Made by a program: the position numbers and the translations under genes
Shown: in pieces, positions 48,859 through 57,737 of the stretch
Layout of the letters: each line of letters starts with the position of its first letter
Numbering within the stretch: the stretch's first letter is position 1
The notes under the pieces: generated by a model
Told to the model about the DNA's origin: nothing
Seen by the model: only the letters and a program-made list of their open reading frames with translations
Databases searched by the model: none
DNA from: Mycolicibacterium poriferae
Lineage (GTDB): Bacteria > Actinomycetota > Actinomycetes > Mycobacteriales > Mycobacteriaceae
Assembly (NCBI RefSeq): GCF_010728325.1
Contig: NZ_AP022570.1
Coordinates: 1,798,001 to 1,862,000, forward strand
Reading direction: 5' to 3'
DNA length: 64,000 bases

Positions 48859-50379
48859 TTGACCACCGAAGCAGCGCCGTTGACCGCTGGTACCCACACC
48901 GGGCCAGCCGGAACGTCGATCATCAAGCCGTCGTACCACCCCCGGCTGACCAACGAGGACCTGGCGCCGCTGGTCGAACAGAAGTGGAACTGGTACAACA
49001 TCTTTGCGTTCTGGATGGCCGATGTGCACAGCGTCGGCGGGTACGTCACCGCAGGCGCGCTGTTCGCGCTCGGCCTGACCAGCTGGCAGGTGTTCGTCTG
49101 CCTGATCGTGGGCATCTGCATCGTGCAGCTGTTCTGCAACCTGGTCGCCAAGCCCAGCCAGGTGCACGGGCTGGCCTATCCGGTGGTGGCGCGGGCGGCC
49201 TTCGGGGTGATGGGGGCCAACATCGCCGCCATCATCCGCGGCAGCATCGCGATCGCCTGGTACGGCGTGCAGACCTTCCTGGCGGCGGGCTCGCTGACGA
49301 TCGTCATCCTGAAACTCTTTCCCGGGCTGCAGGCCTACGCGACCGACGACAACAGCTTTCTCGGGCTGTCCTACGTCGGCTATCTGAGCTTCGCGATCCT
49401 GTGGGTGATCCAGGCGGTCGTGTTCTGGTGGGGCATGGAGATGGTGCGCTGGCTGTGCGACATCAGCGGGCCGCTGATCTACACGATGATGTTCATCTTG
49501 TGCATCTACATGATGGCGCGCGCGGACTGGCAGATCAGCCTGACGTTGTCCGACAAGCAGTTGAGCACCGCGGAACAACTCGGGGCGATGCTCGGGGCGA
49601 TCGCACTGGTGGTGTCCTACTTCGCCGGGCCGATGCTCAACTTCGGTGATTTCTCCCGCTACGCCAAGTCCTTCCAGCAGCTCAAGCTCGGCAACCTGAT
49701 CGGGCTGCCGATCAACTTCGTGGTGTTCTCGTTGCTGGTCGTGCTGACCGCCTCGGCGACGCTGCCGGTGTTCGGCGAGGTCATGACCAACCCGATCGAC
49801 ACCGTGCAGGCCATCGACACCTACACCGCAGTGCTGCTCGGCGGGTTCACCTTCGTGCTGGCCACGATCGGCATCAACATCGTCGCCAACTTCGTCGCAC
49901 CGGCGTTCGACTTCTCCAACGTCAACCCGCAGAAGATCAGCTGGCGCACCGGCGGCATGATCGCCGCGGTGGGCTCGGTGCTGTTGACGCCCTGGAACTG
50001 GTACAACAACGACGAGGCCATCTTCTGGACGCTGGGTCTGCTCGGCGCGCTGATCGGTCCGCTGTTCGGCATCCTGATCGCCGACTACTACCTGGTGCGC
50101 AAGCAGCACATCGTCGTCGACGACCTGTTCACGATGGAGGAGAGCGGAACGTACTGGTATCAGCGGGGCTTCAACCCGGTCGCGATCAAGGCGACGATCG
50201 TCGCCGGCATCGCCTCGATCGGCTCGGTGGTGATACCCAAGATCACCGGTGTGGTGCCGACGCTGGGGCAGTACAGCTGGTTCATCGGGTGCCTCGTCGG
50301 CTTTGCCGCCTACTACCTGTTCGCCTACCGCGCGAATGTTGCGAACGTGGCCGGTCGGGACGTGGTCGAAGCCGGCTGA
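48859..50379 (+). CDS. NCS1-family nucleobase/allantoin transporter
   Basis: A 506-residue membrane protein with about 12 helices. NCS1 motifs include WYNIFAFWMADVHSVGGY in helix 1, the conserved HGLAYPVVARAAFG region, and GPLFGILIADYYLVRK near the C-terminus. NCS1 proteins import purines, pyrimidines, hydantoin or allantoin with sodium or protons; substrate unknown. It starts at TTG 48859 after TAGGAGA. It follows the GntR gene, which may regulate it. Not recalled at this point in M. tuberculosis. Confidence 0.92.
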   Translation: MTTEAAPLTAGTHTGPAGTSIIKPSYHPRLTNEDLAPLVEQKWNWYNIFAFWMADVHSVGGYVTAGALFALGLTSWQVFVCLIVGICIVQLFCNLVAKPSQVHGLAYPVVARAAFGVMGANIAAIIRGSIAIAWYGVQTFLAAGSLTIVILKLFPGLQAYATDDNSFLGLSYVGYLSFAILWVIQAVVFWWGMEMVRWLCDISGPLIYTMMFILCIYMMARADWQISLTLSDKQLSTAEQLGAMLGAIALVVSYFAGPMLNFGDFSRYAKSFQQLKLGNLIGLPINFVVFSLLVVLTASATLPVFGEVMTNPIDTVQAIDTYTAVLLGGFTFVLATIGINIVANFVAPAFDFSNVNPQKISWRTGGMIAAVGSVLLTPWNWYNNDEAIFWTLGLLGALIGPLFGILIADYYLVRKQHIVVDDLFTMEESGTYWYQRGFNPVAIKATIVAGIASIGSVVIPKITGVVPTLGQYSWFIGCLVGFAAYYLFAYRANVANVAGRDVVEAG

Positions 50380-50561
50380 CCGATGCCGCCCGGCGCGCCG
50401 TAATCCGGGTTTGCCAGCATGAAACGTGCTGTGGTGCGCGCCGTTTGCCGGGGCGCTGTTGACATGGCCAAGTGTGGAATCCGCCGGGTTCGGCTGGCAT
50501 ACTCGTCCAATTGCCAGGCCAGGTAGGCCAGCACCCCAGGGCGACATCAGCAGGAAGCCGG

Positions 50562-50621
50562 ATGAACGACGACCGAACTGTGATCTGCGCGCACGCCGTC
50601 GACAGCGTGCGCCGCCGATGA
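50562..50621 (+). CDS. 19-codon upstream ORF coupled to the sensor gene
   Basis: ATG 50562 preceded by AGGAAG (50552-50557), encoding [19 protein letters not shown] and a TGA. The TGA (50619-50621) overlaps the ATG of the sensor gene (50618) in an ATGA junction. The ribosome-site spacing is good. It would couple translation of the five-gene mfp operon to a leader peptide. Upstream ORFs of this kind are known to regulate other mycobacterial genes, but this one has not been described to my knowledge. Confidence 0.55.
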   Translation: MNDDRTVICAHAVDSVRRR

Positions 50622-53287
50622 AGTCCGCCGACCGCCCGTCGCGGGTGGCGCTGTCCAACTGGCCGGTGCGGTGGAAGGTGCTCGCCATCGCGGCGGTCCC
50701 GCTGATCCTTGCCGGCGTGTTCGGTGGGCTGCGGATCCACTCCAGCGTCACCGAGGCGGGCGAGCTGCAACAGGCCGCTGAACGCGCCGAGATGGTCCCG
50801 GCGGTCGCCGACTACATGGGCGCTCTCGAGCAGGCGATGGTCACCGCCACCCAAGGCGGTGACACCGGGTCGGCGTTGACGGTGTACGGCTCGGCGCGCT
50901 CGGAGTTGGAGCGGCGCGTCGCCGACACCGATCTGCAGGACAGCACCCGGCTGGCCGCCAACACACTGCTCGATTACGGCCAGGATCTGCTCGACGAGAT
51001 CTCGGCCAACACGATCGACCTGCGTGGCCGGGTGACGACCTACGCGCCGTTGTTGCTCACCGCCGAGACGGCGATCACCGGCCTGGTGGACGCCGACGAC
51101 CAGACCGTGCAGGCAGAAGGGGACGCGCTGGCGCGGGCGGTCGGGGCGCGCGGGCAGATGGCGATGCAGCAGATGCTGGTCACCAGTGGTGGCGGCCTGC
51201 CCGAACCGGAGCTGCGTTCGGCGATGATCACCATCGCGGGCACCGAGCCGTCCACGGTGTCGGCCATGGGTGGCTACTTCGGTGGCGCAACCGATCAAGC
51301 CGCCTCGCTGCGCTCGGAGATGGTGAGGCGGATGTCGGTGCTGTCCGACCCGGCGTCGGCGCTGGTCGGCAACCCCGACCTGCTGGCCTCGCAGCAGGTC
51401 ACCCGCGAGATCGCCGACGGGCTGATCGCCCAGACCACCCACTCGATCCCGACCACCGTGGACAGGCAGGCCGCCGCCGCTCGGACGGCGGCGATCCGGG
51501 ACGCCGCACTCGTCGGCGCGGCGATCGTGGTGGCGCTGCTGCTGGTCACGCTGGTGGCCCGCACATTGGTGCGGCCACTGCGCACGCTGCGCGACAGCGC
51601 GCTCAAGGTCGCCCACGAGGACCTGGCGCGCGAGGTCGAACACGTGCGCACCGACGGCAAGACGTTCCCCATCCAGCCGGTTCCCGTGCACACCTCCGAA
51701 GAAGTCGGTCAGGTCGCGCACGCCGTCGATGAGCTGCACGAGCAGGCGGTGCTGCTGGCGGGCGAACAGGCGCGACTGCAGCTGCAGGTCACCGACATGT
51801 TCGAGACCCTGTCCCGGCGCAACCGCACACTGGTCGACCAGCAGCTGTCGCTGATCGACCAACTGGAGCGCGACGAGGAGGACCCCGACCGGCTGCAGAG
51901 TCTGTTCCGGCTCGATCACCTGGCGGCGCGGATGCGGCGCAACGGCGCCAACCTGATGGTTCTGGCGGGTGCGCGGATTCCGCGCGAGCAGGCCGAACCG
52001 GTCGCGCTGACGGCCGTCGTCAATGCGGCTGCCTCCGAGGTCGAGGACTACACCCGGGTCGAACCGGTCGACCTGCCCGACACCGAGGTCTCCGGCGCCG
52101 TCGCCGGTGACCTGGTGCATCTGTTGGCCGAGCTGCTCGACAACGCGCTGCGGTACTCGCCACCGGCGAACCCGGTGCGGGTGTCGGCGGTGCACACCGG
52201 TAACGGTGGTCTGGTCCTGGAGGTCAGCGACACCGGTCTGGGCATGACCGAGTCCGACCTGCGGGTCGCCAACACCCGGCTGGAGTCCGGCGGTGAGGTC
52301 AATCCCTACACCGCCCGCCACATGGGATTGTTCGTGGTCGGCAGGTTGGCCACGCAGCACGGTTTGGTGGTCCGGCTGCGCAGCACCACCGCCACCCGCG
52401 AGCCCGGGGCGGGCACCACGGCCGGGGTGTACGTGCCGGCGACGTTGCTTGCCAGCAGGTCCCAGCGGCGGCCGGCGGTGACCGCGGCGCCGGCGGCGGT
52501 CCCTGCCGCGGCGGGACCCGCGCCGGCGCCGAGCAAGGTGACACCCGACCCCGCGCCCGCCGAGCTGCCCCGGCGCAGACCGGGTTCCAGTGGGATGGGT
52601 GGTGTCACCAAACGGACCGAACAGCCGGTCCCGCCGCAGCGTTCCGACGTCGCCGCCTTCTTCGCCCCGAACCCCGAACGCGTCTGGTCGCCGCCGGTGA
52701 CCGAGGACGTGCCGCCGCCGCCGGTGATCGAGGACGTCCCGCCGCCGGTGGCCGAGGACGTCCCGCCGCCGGTGACCGAGGACGTCCCGCCGCGGGCGGC
52801 CGAGGACGACATCCGGGAAGCCCGGGCCGCCGATACGGCTGGGACCGCCGAGGACGACGACGCGATCTACCAGAAGATGCTGTCGGAATGGCTGGTCGAT
52901 CCGCACGAGTTGTCGCAGAATCCCGACCTGAACTGGAAGTCGGTGTGGGACCACGGCTGGTCGGCGGCCGCAGCCGCCGAGAAGACCCCCGTGAGCGCCC
53001 ACACCGTGGACGGTCTGCCGGTGCGCCAGCCCGGTGCGCGCCTGGTTCCGGGGGCGGCCGGCCAGGACAGCCACCACCATGGCGGTCACCCGGTAGCATC
53101 GCCGGTCAGTCACGACCGCAGCCATGACCGCAATGGCAACGAGACTGGCAACGGTGCTGGGAATGGCGCACACGGCAGGCATCTGCGTGATCCCGACGCG
53201 GTGCGCACCAGCATCGGCCGTCACTTCGGTGGCGTCCACGCCGCCAGGGCGAAAGTGCAGGAGACCGGAGGAGCCCACGCCGAATGA
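50618..53287 (+). CDS. Membrane sensor kinase of the mfp operon (Rv3365c-like)
   Basis: An 889-residue sensor. Helix 1 is near residues 20-40, helix 2 near 296-318, with an extracytoplasmic NIT-like helical domain between them ([21 protein letters not shown]). A HAMP follows, then a phosphoacceptor-like H434 ([12 protein letters not shown]), N-box N509 ([15 protein letters not shown]) and DTGLGM. Residues 590-889 are disordered with EDVPPPV repeats. It is first in the operon with roadblock, DUF742, GTPase and MfpA, the arrangement of actinobacterial conservons. ATG 50618 is translationally coupled to a 19-codon ORF. Confidence 0.9.
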   Translation: MKSADRPSRVALSNWPVRWKVLAIAAVPLILAGVFGGLRIHSSVTEAGELQQAAERAEMVPAVADYMGALEQAMVTATQGGDTGSALTVYGSARSELERRVADTDLQDSTRLAANTLLDYGQDLLDEISANTIDLRGRVTTYAPLLLTAETAITGLVDADDQTVQAEGDALARAVGARGQMAMQQMLVTSGGGLPEPELRSAMITIAGTEPSTVSAMGGYFGGATDQAASLRSEMVRRMSVLSDPASALVGNPDLLASQQVTREIADGLIAQTTHSIPTTVDRQAAAARTAAIRDAALVGAAIVVALLLVTLVARTLVRPLRTLRDSALKVAHEDLAREVEHVRTDGKTFPIQPVPVHTSEEVGQVAHAVDELHEQAVLLAGEQARLQLQVTDMFETLSRRNRTLVDQQLSLIDQLERDEEDPDRLQSLFRLDHLAARMRRNGANLMVLAGARIPREQAEPVALTAVVNAAASEVEDYTRVEPVDLPDTEVSGAVAGDLVHLLAELLDNALRYSPPANPVRVSAVHTGNGGLVLEVSDTGLGMTESDLRVANTRLESGGEVNPYTARHMGLFVVGRLATQHGLVVRLRSTTATREPGAGTTAGVYVPATLLASRSQRRPAVTAAPAAVPAAAGPAPAPSKVTPDPAPAELPRRRPGSSGMGGVTKRTEQPVPPQRSDVAAFFAPNPERVWSPPVTEDVPPPPVIEDVPPPVAEDVPPPVTEDVPPRAAEDDIREARAADTAGTAEDDDAIYQKMLSEWLVDPHELSQNPDLNWKSVWDHGWSAAAAAEKTPVSAHTVDGLPVRQPGARLVPGAAGQDSHHHGGHPVASPVSHDRSHDRNGNETGNGAGNGAHGRHLRDPDAVRTSIGRHFGGVHAARAKVQETGGAHAE

Positions 53288-53697
53288 CCCCGCAACCGCA
53301 GAGCGAGCGGGATTCGCTGGATTGGCTGGTGTCCAGGTTCGCTCGGGACGTGTCCGGGGTGTCCCACGCCGTGCTGGTGTCGGCCGATGGTCTGCTGATC
53401 GCGGCCAGCGAGCGCATGCCGGGGGAGCGCGCCGACCAGCTCGCCGCGGTGACGTCCGGGTTGGCGAGCCTGTCCACCGGGGCCGCGCAGCTGTTCGACG
53501 GGGGCTACGTCCTGCAGTCGGTGGTGGAGATGGAGAACGGATACCTGCTGCTGATGCGCGTCGGCGACGGGTCCAACCTGGCCGCGTTGGCGACGCGGCA
53601 CAGCGACATCGGTCAGATCGGTTACGAGATGGCGATGCTCGTCGAGCGCGTCGGTGCCGTCGTCTCGCCGCAGCGCCGGACTCCGCAGCACTCGTGA
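53284..53697 (+). CDS. Roadblock/LC7-domain protein (Rv3364c-like)
   Basis: A 137-residue roadblock/LC7 protein. The core reads [28 protein letters not shown] with [24 protein letters not shown]. In such conservons roadblock proteins act as GTPase-activating or dimerising partners for the neighbouring small GTPase. It overlaps the sensor gene by four bases (ATGA). Confidence 0.93.
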   Translation: MTPQPQSERDSLDWLVSRFARDVSGVSHAVLVSADGLLIAASERMPGERADQLAAVTSGLASLSTGAAQLFDGGYVLQSVVEMENGYLLLMRVGDGSNLAALATRHSDIGQIGYEMAMLVERVGAVVSPQRRTPQHS

Positions 53698-53704
53698 GCG
53701 ATGC

Positions 53705-54076
53705 ATGGCTGGCGATGGTGACCGCGGTGCCGGTGAGCCCAGCCTGGTCCGTCCGTACACGCTGACGGCCGGACGAACCGATGCGCAGGTCGAGCTGGCC
53801 CTCGAGGCCGCGGTCGGTGTGGTCGCGGCGGTGCCGCCGCCCCGCTGGCCGTCCACCGATGTGCGGTGCCAGATCCTGGCGCTGTGTGCGCGGCGGCCCT
53901 CGGTAGCCGAGATCGCGGCGCATCTCTCACTGCCGCTCGGCGTGGCGCGGGTGCTGGTGGGGGATCTGGTAGTGCAGGGTTACGTGCAGGTGCACGCCAC
54001 CCTCGGCGAGGCCGACACGGTCGATGCCCGACGAGAACTGATCGGAAGGACGTTGCGTGGCCTCAGGGCGCTCTAG
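53705..54076 (+). CDS. DUF742 winged-helix protein (Rv3363c-like)
   Basis: A 123-residue DUF742 protein with SLVRPYTLTAGRT at the N-terminus and a winged-helix half ALCARRPSVAEIAAHLSLPLGVARVLVGDLVVQGYVQVH. It may bind nucleic acid or protein in the GTPase pathway; the role is unknown. ATG 53705 is eight bases after the roadblock stop. The 3' end overlaps the GTPase gene by 20 bases. Confidence 0.9.
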   Translation: MAGDGDRGAGEPSLVRPYTLTAGRTDAQVELALEAAVGVVAAVPPPRWPSTDVRCQILALCARRPSVAEIAAHLSLPLGVARVLVGDLVVQGYVQVHATLGEADTVDARRELIGRTLRGLRAL

Positions 54077-54632
54077 CGGACAGGCGTCGACGAAGATCGT
54101 CATCTCCGGCGGGTTCGGCGCCGGCAAGACGACGTTCGTGGGTGCGGTGTCGGAGATCGTTCCGCTGCGCACCGAAGCCCTGGTGACCAACGCCTCGGAA
54201 GGTGTGGACGGGCTGGAGGCCACACCGTCGAAGTCGACCACCACGGTGGCGATGGACTTCGGCCGGATCAGCCTGGGTGACGATCTGGTGCTGTACCTGT
54301 TCGGCACCCCGGGGCAGCGCCGCTTCTGGTTCATGTGGGACGACCTGGTCCGCGGGGCTATCGGCGCGATCATCCTGGTCGACACCCGTCGGCTGGCCGA
54401 CAGTTTCGCGGCGGTGGATTTCTTCGAGGCGCGCCGACTGCCGTTCCTGGTCGCCGTCAACGAATTCGACGATGCGCCCCGCCATCGGCTGTCTGCGGTG
54501 CGGGAGGCGCTGGCGCTGTCCGAGCAGGTGCCGATCGTGCGCGTCGATGCCCGCAGCCGTGAGTCGGCCAAGGCCGCGTTGATCGCGGTCACCGAGTACG
54601 CGCTCAGCCGATTGCCCGCCGCGGCGAGCTGA
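54057..54632 (+). CDS. mfpB: Small GTPase MfpB
   Basis: A 191-residue GTPase. Walker A is GGFGAGKT (18-25), the switch-2 glycine is in LFGTPGQRR, and the guanine-specificity motif is NEFD. It belongs to the family that controls MfpA in mycobacteria; MfpA-dependent protection of gyrase is reported to require it. It starts at GTG 54057 within the DUF742 gene and is followed after four bases by mfpA. Confidence 0.94.
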   Translation: MASGRSSGQASTKIVISGGFGAGKTTFVGAVSEIVPLRTEALVTNASEGVDGLEATPSKSTTTVAMDFGRISLGDDLVLYLFGTPGQRRFWFMWDDLVRGAIGAIILVDTRRLADSFAAVDFFEARRLPFLVAVNEFDDAPRHRLSAVREALALSEQVPIVRVDARSRESAKAALIAVTEYALSRLPAAAS

Positions 54633-54636
54633 ACCG

Positions 54637-55191
54637 GTGCGCGACGTCGAAACCGACCGGGAGTTCACCGGCGAGGACTTCCGCGACGAGGACCTGAGCC
54701 GGTTGCGCACCGAACGGGTGGTGTTCACCGAATGCGACTTCTCGGGCGTGGACATGTCGGAGTCCGAGCATGAGGGCTCGGCGTTTCGCAACTGCACGTT
54801 TCGCCGCACCTCGCTGTGGCACAGCACGTTCCGGCACTGCACTTTCCTGGGCTCGACGTTCGTCGAGTGCCGGATGCGGCCGTTGACGCTGGTCGAGGTG
54901 GACTTCACCCTTGCCGTCCTCGGCGGTGCCGACCTGCGTGAACTCGACCTGTCGGACTGCCGGTTACGCGAGGCAGGCCTGGTCGGCACCGACTTGAGAC
55001 GCGCTGTGCTCGCCCGATGCGATCTGACCGGGGCGCGTGTGCAGGGCGCCCGGATGGACGGCGCCGACCTGCGCGGCGCCCGCACCGATGCGTCGCTCTG
55101 GACGACAGCCGGACTGCGTGGAGCCAAGGTCGACGTCGAGCAGGCCGTGCGGTTCGCCGCCGCTCACGGTCTCGACATCCACGGCGGCTGA
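54637..55191 (+). CDS. mfpA: Pentapeptide-repeat gyrase inhibitor MfpA
   Basis: A 184-residue pentapeptide-repeat protein that mimics DNA and binds gyrase, lowering fluoroquinolone susceptibility. Repeats of the A(D/N)LXX type run through it (FSGVDMSES, ADLRELDLSDCRL, ADLRGARTD), forming a right-handed beta helix. It closely matches M. tuberculosis MfpA (Rv3361c). Start GTG 54637. It is the last gene of the operon and is translated close to its GTPase partner. Confidence 0.96.
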   Translation: MRDVETDREFTGEDFRDEDLSRLRTERVVFTECDFSGVDMSESEHEGSAFRNCTFRRTSLWHSTFRHCTFLGSTFVECRMRPLTLVEVDFTLAVLGGADLRELDLSDCRLREAGLVGTDLRRAVLARCDLTGARVQGARMDGADLRGARTDASLWTTAGLRGAKVDVEQAVRFAAAHGLDIHGG

Positions 55192-55254
55192 CGACTGCGC
55201 AGGTCAAAAAACCGCACGTCACGGGGTGTTTGACGGCACACCGGTAAAAGTCGC

Positions 55255-55271
55255 ATTTGCGATGCGCAATT
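55255..55271 (+). promoter_or_regulatory. Candidate NsrR operator upstream of nsrR
   Basis: The inverted repeat TTGCG-ATG-CGCAA (55257-55269) is flanked by A/T-rich bases and ends 17 bases before the nsrR ATG. AT-rich dyads of this kind suit Rrf2/NsrR binding. This would let NsrR repress its own gene and hmp until nitric oxide destroys the iron-sulfur cluster. Confidence 0.5.
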
Positions 55272-55286
55272 TATAGCGTGCAAGGC

Positions 55287-55763
55287 ATGCAGCTCACCCG
55301 GTTCACCGATCTCGGCCTTCGGGCCGTGATGTTGCTGGCCGCGGGCGAAGCCGACGGTCGACGGGTCACGACCGGATCCATCGCCGCCGGCGCGAATGCC
55401 TCGGAGAATCACATCGCCAAGGCAGTGGCCCGGCTTTCCGACCTGGGTCTGGTGTCGGCCCGGCGCGGCCGGGTCGGGGGTCTGTCACTGACCGACGAGG
55501 GCCGAAACGCCTCGATCGGGTGGCTCGTTCGCCGTCTCGAGGGTGACCGGGAGGTGGTCGAGTGCGGTGGCTCCGCCCCCTGCCGGCTGGTGCCGGCGTG
55601 CCGGCTGCGGCGGGCGCTGGCCGACGCCAAGGAGGCGTTCTACCGCGAGCTCGACCACTACACCGTCAACGACTTGGCCCGGGGCGCAACTCTTCCTGTG
55701 CTCGCCGTGCCCGCTGTGCCCAGACCGCACCATCCGACAACCGAAAGGACCGATCACCCATGA
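55287..55763 (+). CDS. nsrR: Nitric-oxide-sensing repressor NsrR
   Basis: A 158-residue Rrf2 regulator. The [4Fe-4S] ligands C93, C99 and C105 (C-x5-C-x5-C, ECGGSAPCRLVPAC) match the spacing and numbering of Streptomyces NsrR. The winged helix covers residues 1-70 (FTDLGLRAVMLLAAG, ITGSIAAGANASENHIAKAVARL). Its stop overlaps the hmp ATG (ATGA), so repressor and NO dioxygenase are co-expressed. Confidence 0.95.
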   Translation: MQLTRFTDLGLRAVMLLAAGEADGRRVTTGSIAAGANASENHIAKAVARLSDLGLVSARRGRVGGLSLTDEGRNASIGWLVRRLEGDREVVECGGSAPCRLVPACRLRRALADAKEAFYRELDHYTVNDLARGATLPVLAVPAVPRPHHPTTERTDHP

Positions 55764-56980
55764 CCGAGACCATCGTCGCCGCCGAGCTCGAACCCGCCCA
55801 CGCGGAGGTGATCTCGGCGACGCTGCCGCTGGTCGGCGCCCACATCGACGAGATCACCCGCGAGTTCTACCGCCGGATGTTCGCCGCGCACCCCGAGCTG
55901 CTGCGCAACCTGTTCAACCGGGGCAATCAGGCCCAGGGGGCGCAGCAACGGGCGCTCGCGGCGTCGATCGCCACGTTTGCGACCCACCTGGTCGATCCGG
56001 CGCTGCCACACCCCGCGGAGTTGCTGGCGCGCATCGGACACAAGCACGCCTCGCTCGGCGTCACCGCCGACCAGTACCCGATCGTGCACGAGCACCTGTT
56101 CGCCGCCATCGTCGAGGTGCTGGGCGCCGACACCGTCACGGCTGAGGTGGCCGAGGCCTGGGACCGGGTGTACTGGATCATGGCCGACACGCTGATCGAG
56201 CTCGAGCGCGGGCTCTACCGCGCGGCCGGGGTCGGGGAGGGCGACGTCTACCGCCGCGCCCGGGTGGTGTCGCGCGTCGACGACCCGTCCGGCACCGTCC
56301 TGGTCACGGTGCGCACCGACGGTCAGAGTTCCGGCTTCGCGCCCGGACAGTACGTGTCGGTGGGCGTGACGATGCCCGACGGTGCCCGGCAGCTGCGGCA
56401 GTACAGCGTGGTGAATCATCCCGGGACCGGGGGACTCACGTTCGCGGTCAAGCCCGTCGTCGCGGCCGCCGGGCAGCCCGCCGGGGAGGTGTCCAGCTGG
56501 ATCGCGTCGAACCTGCGTGTCGGAGACATCCTCGACGTCACCGTGCCGTTCGGTGACCTCCCTGCGCCCACCGGCACAGAGCCGCTGGTGCTGATCTCGG
56601 CCGGCATCGGCGCCACCCCGATGATCGGTGTGCTGGAGTACCTGGCCGTCGAGGCTCCCGACGCGCGCGTGCACGTGCTGCACGCCGACCGCAGCGCGCA
56701 GAGCCACCCGCTGCGCGGGCGGCAGCGGGAACTGACCGACCGGCTGCCCAATGCCACCCTCGAGGTCTGGTACGAGGACGGGGTCGGCGCCGACGCCCCG
56801 GACGCACATGCCGGGCTGATGGATCTCGACGCCGTGCCGCTCGCCGCCGACGCGCAGATCTATCTCTGTGGCAACAACGGCTTCGTGCAGGCGGTGCGCG
56901 CGCAGTTGGTGCATCGCGGCGTGCCCGCATCGCGGGTGCATTGCGAGCTGTTCTCGCCCAACGACTGGCTGCTGGGCTAG
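55760..56980 (+). CDS. hmp: Flavohemoglobin (NO dioxygenase)
   Basis: A 406-residue flavohemoglobin that converts nitric oxide to nitrate. The globin part has Y37 (EFYRRMF) and proximal H96 (KHASL). The reductase part has FAD/NAD(P)H-binding RQYSVVNHPG and LISAGIGATPM. It is coupled to nsrR and ends overlapping a TetR gene by four bases on the other strand. Confidence 0.95.
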   Translation: MTETIVAAELEPAHAEVISATLPLVGAHIDEITREFYRRMFAAHPELLRNLFNRGNQAQGAQQRALAASIATFATHLVDPALPHPAELLARIGHKHASLGVTADQYPIVHEHLFAAIVEVLGADTVTAEVAEAWDRVYWIMADTLIELERGLYRAAGVGEGDVYRRARVVSRVDDPSGTVLVTVRTDGQSSGFAPGQYVSVGVTMPDGARQLRQYSVVNHPGTGGLTFAVKPVVAAAGQPAGEVSSWIASNLRVGDILDVTVPFGDLPAPTGTEPLVLISAGIGATPMIGVLEYLAVEAPDARVHVLHADRSAQSHPLRGRQRELTDRLPNATLEVWYEDGVGADAPDAHAGLMDLDAVPLAADAQIYLCGNNGFVQAVRAQLVHRGVPASRVHCELFSPNDWLLG

Positions 56981-57534
56981 GCGCGGGTCACCGCGCGCGC
57001 GACCAGGTCGGCGATCGCCTGGCAGTAGTCATGCGTCGCCGGCCGGTCGCTGTACAGGGCGAGGGTGTGCAGCGGTGAGCTCACCAACTGCATGACCACG
57101 GTGGGTCTGACGTCGTCGCGCAGTTCGCCGCGTGCCTCCGCGCGGCGCAGGATCTCGTTGACGGCCTGCTGGCGCGTGGCCCAGAACTGTGCCCGGGTCT
57201 CGACGTCGACCTCGTAGGACTTGCTGTCGACGACCATCATCCGGGCGATCCGGCGGCCGACCGGGTCGTTGAGATACCGGGCGATGCAGTGGGTGAGCGC
57301 GGACAGATCGCCGTGCAGAGAACCCGTGTCGGGCATCTCGGTGATCTCCCGGGTGTAGTTGAGCAGAGCATCGACGATCAGCTGGCGTTCGCTTCCCCAC
57401 GTCTGCCGGAAGAAGTCCGGGGTGAGCTGGGCGCGATTGGCGGCGCCTTCGATGCTGAAGCGGTCCACTCCCCACTGCTGCAGCTCGTCCAGCGCTGCGT
57501 CCAGCGCCGCCTCGCGTACCGACCCGTGTGACAC
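56977..57534 (-). CDS. TetR-family regulator
   Basis: A 185-residue TetR protein. The helix-turn-helix region is FSIEGAANRAQLTPDFFRQTWGSERQL, and the C-terminal ligand domain is helical. Start GTG 57534. It is convergent to hmp with a four-base overlap. It lies downstream of the large FHA-ABC gene on the same strand, separated by 199 bases with a direct repeat, so it may be transcribed with it or on its own. Confidence 0.88.
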   Translation of the reverse strand: MSHGSVREAALDAALDELQQWGVDRFSIEGAANRAQLTPDFFRQTWGSERQLIVDALLNYTREITEMPDTGSLHGDLSALTHCIARYLNDPVGRRIARMMVVDSKSYEVDVETRAQFWATRQQAVNEILRRAEARGELRDDVRPTVVMQLVSSPLHTLALYSDRPATHDYCQAIADLVARAVTRA

Positions 57535-57646
57535 CTGATCGTCCCCCCGTCGTGCCGTACCCGGGCTGAGAGTACGGAAAGTGACATGTACTGCCCAAAT
57601 CTAGGACAACATGGCGTGCCGCGGCTAGATCAGCTGTGCGGAATGG

Positions 57647-57737
57647 CCCTCGCCCGCTTCGTCGTCAGCTTCGTCGTCAGGCGGTGTTGGATTGCCCGAC
57701 TCCTCACGGGCTCGTCCCTCGCCCGCTTCGTCGTCAG
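57647..57737. repeat. 22-bp direct repeat around the end of the ABC transporter gene
   Basis: Identical 22-bp copies at 57647-57668 and 57716-57737 are 69 bases apart; a 12-bp part repeats again at 57669-57680. The second copy overlaps the stop codon of the ABC gene. The interval between the ABC and TetR genes otherwise shows no ORF. Confidence 0.85.

Noticed and set aside
50282..53923. A very long open frame (about 1213 codons) on the minus strand across the mfp operon.
   Set aside because: It is antisense to recognised genes, is made of low-complexity His/Arg/Gly-rich sequence and is explained by high GC content at third positions.
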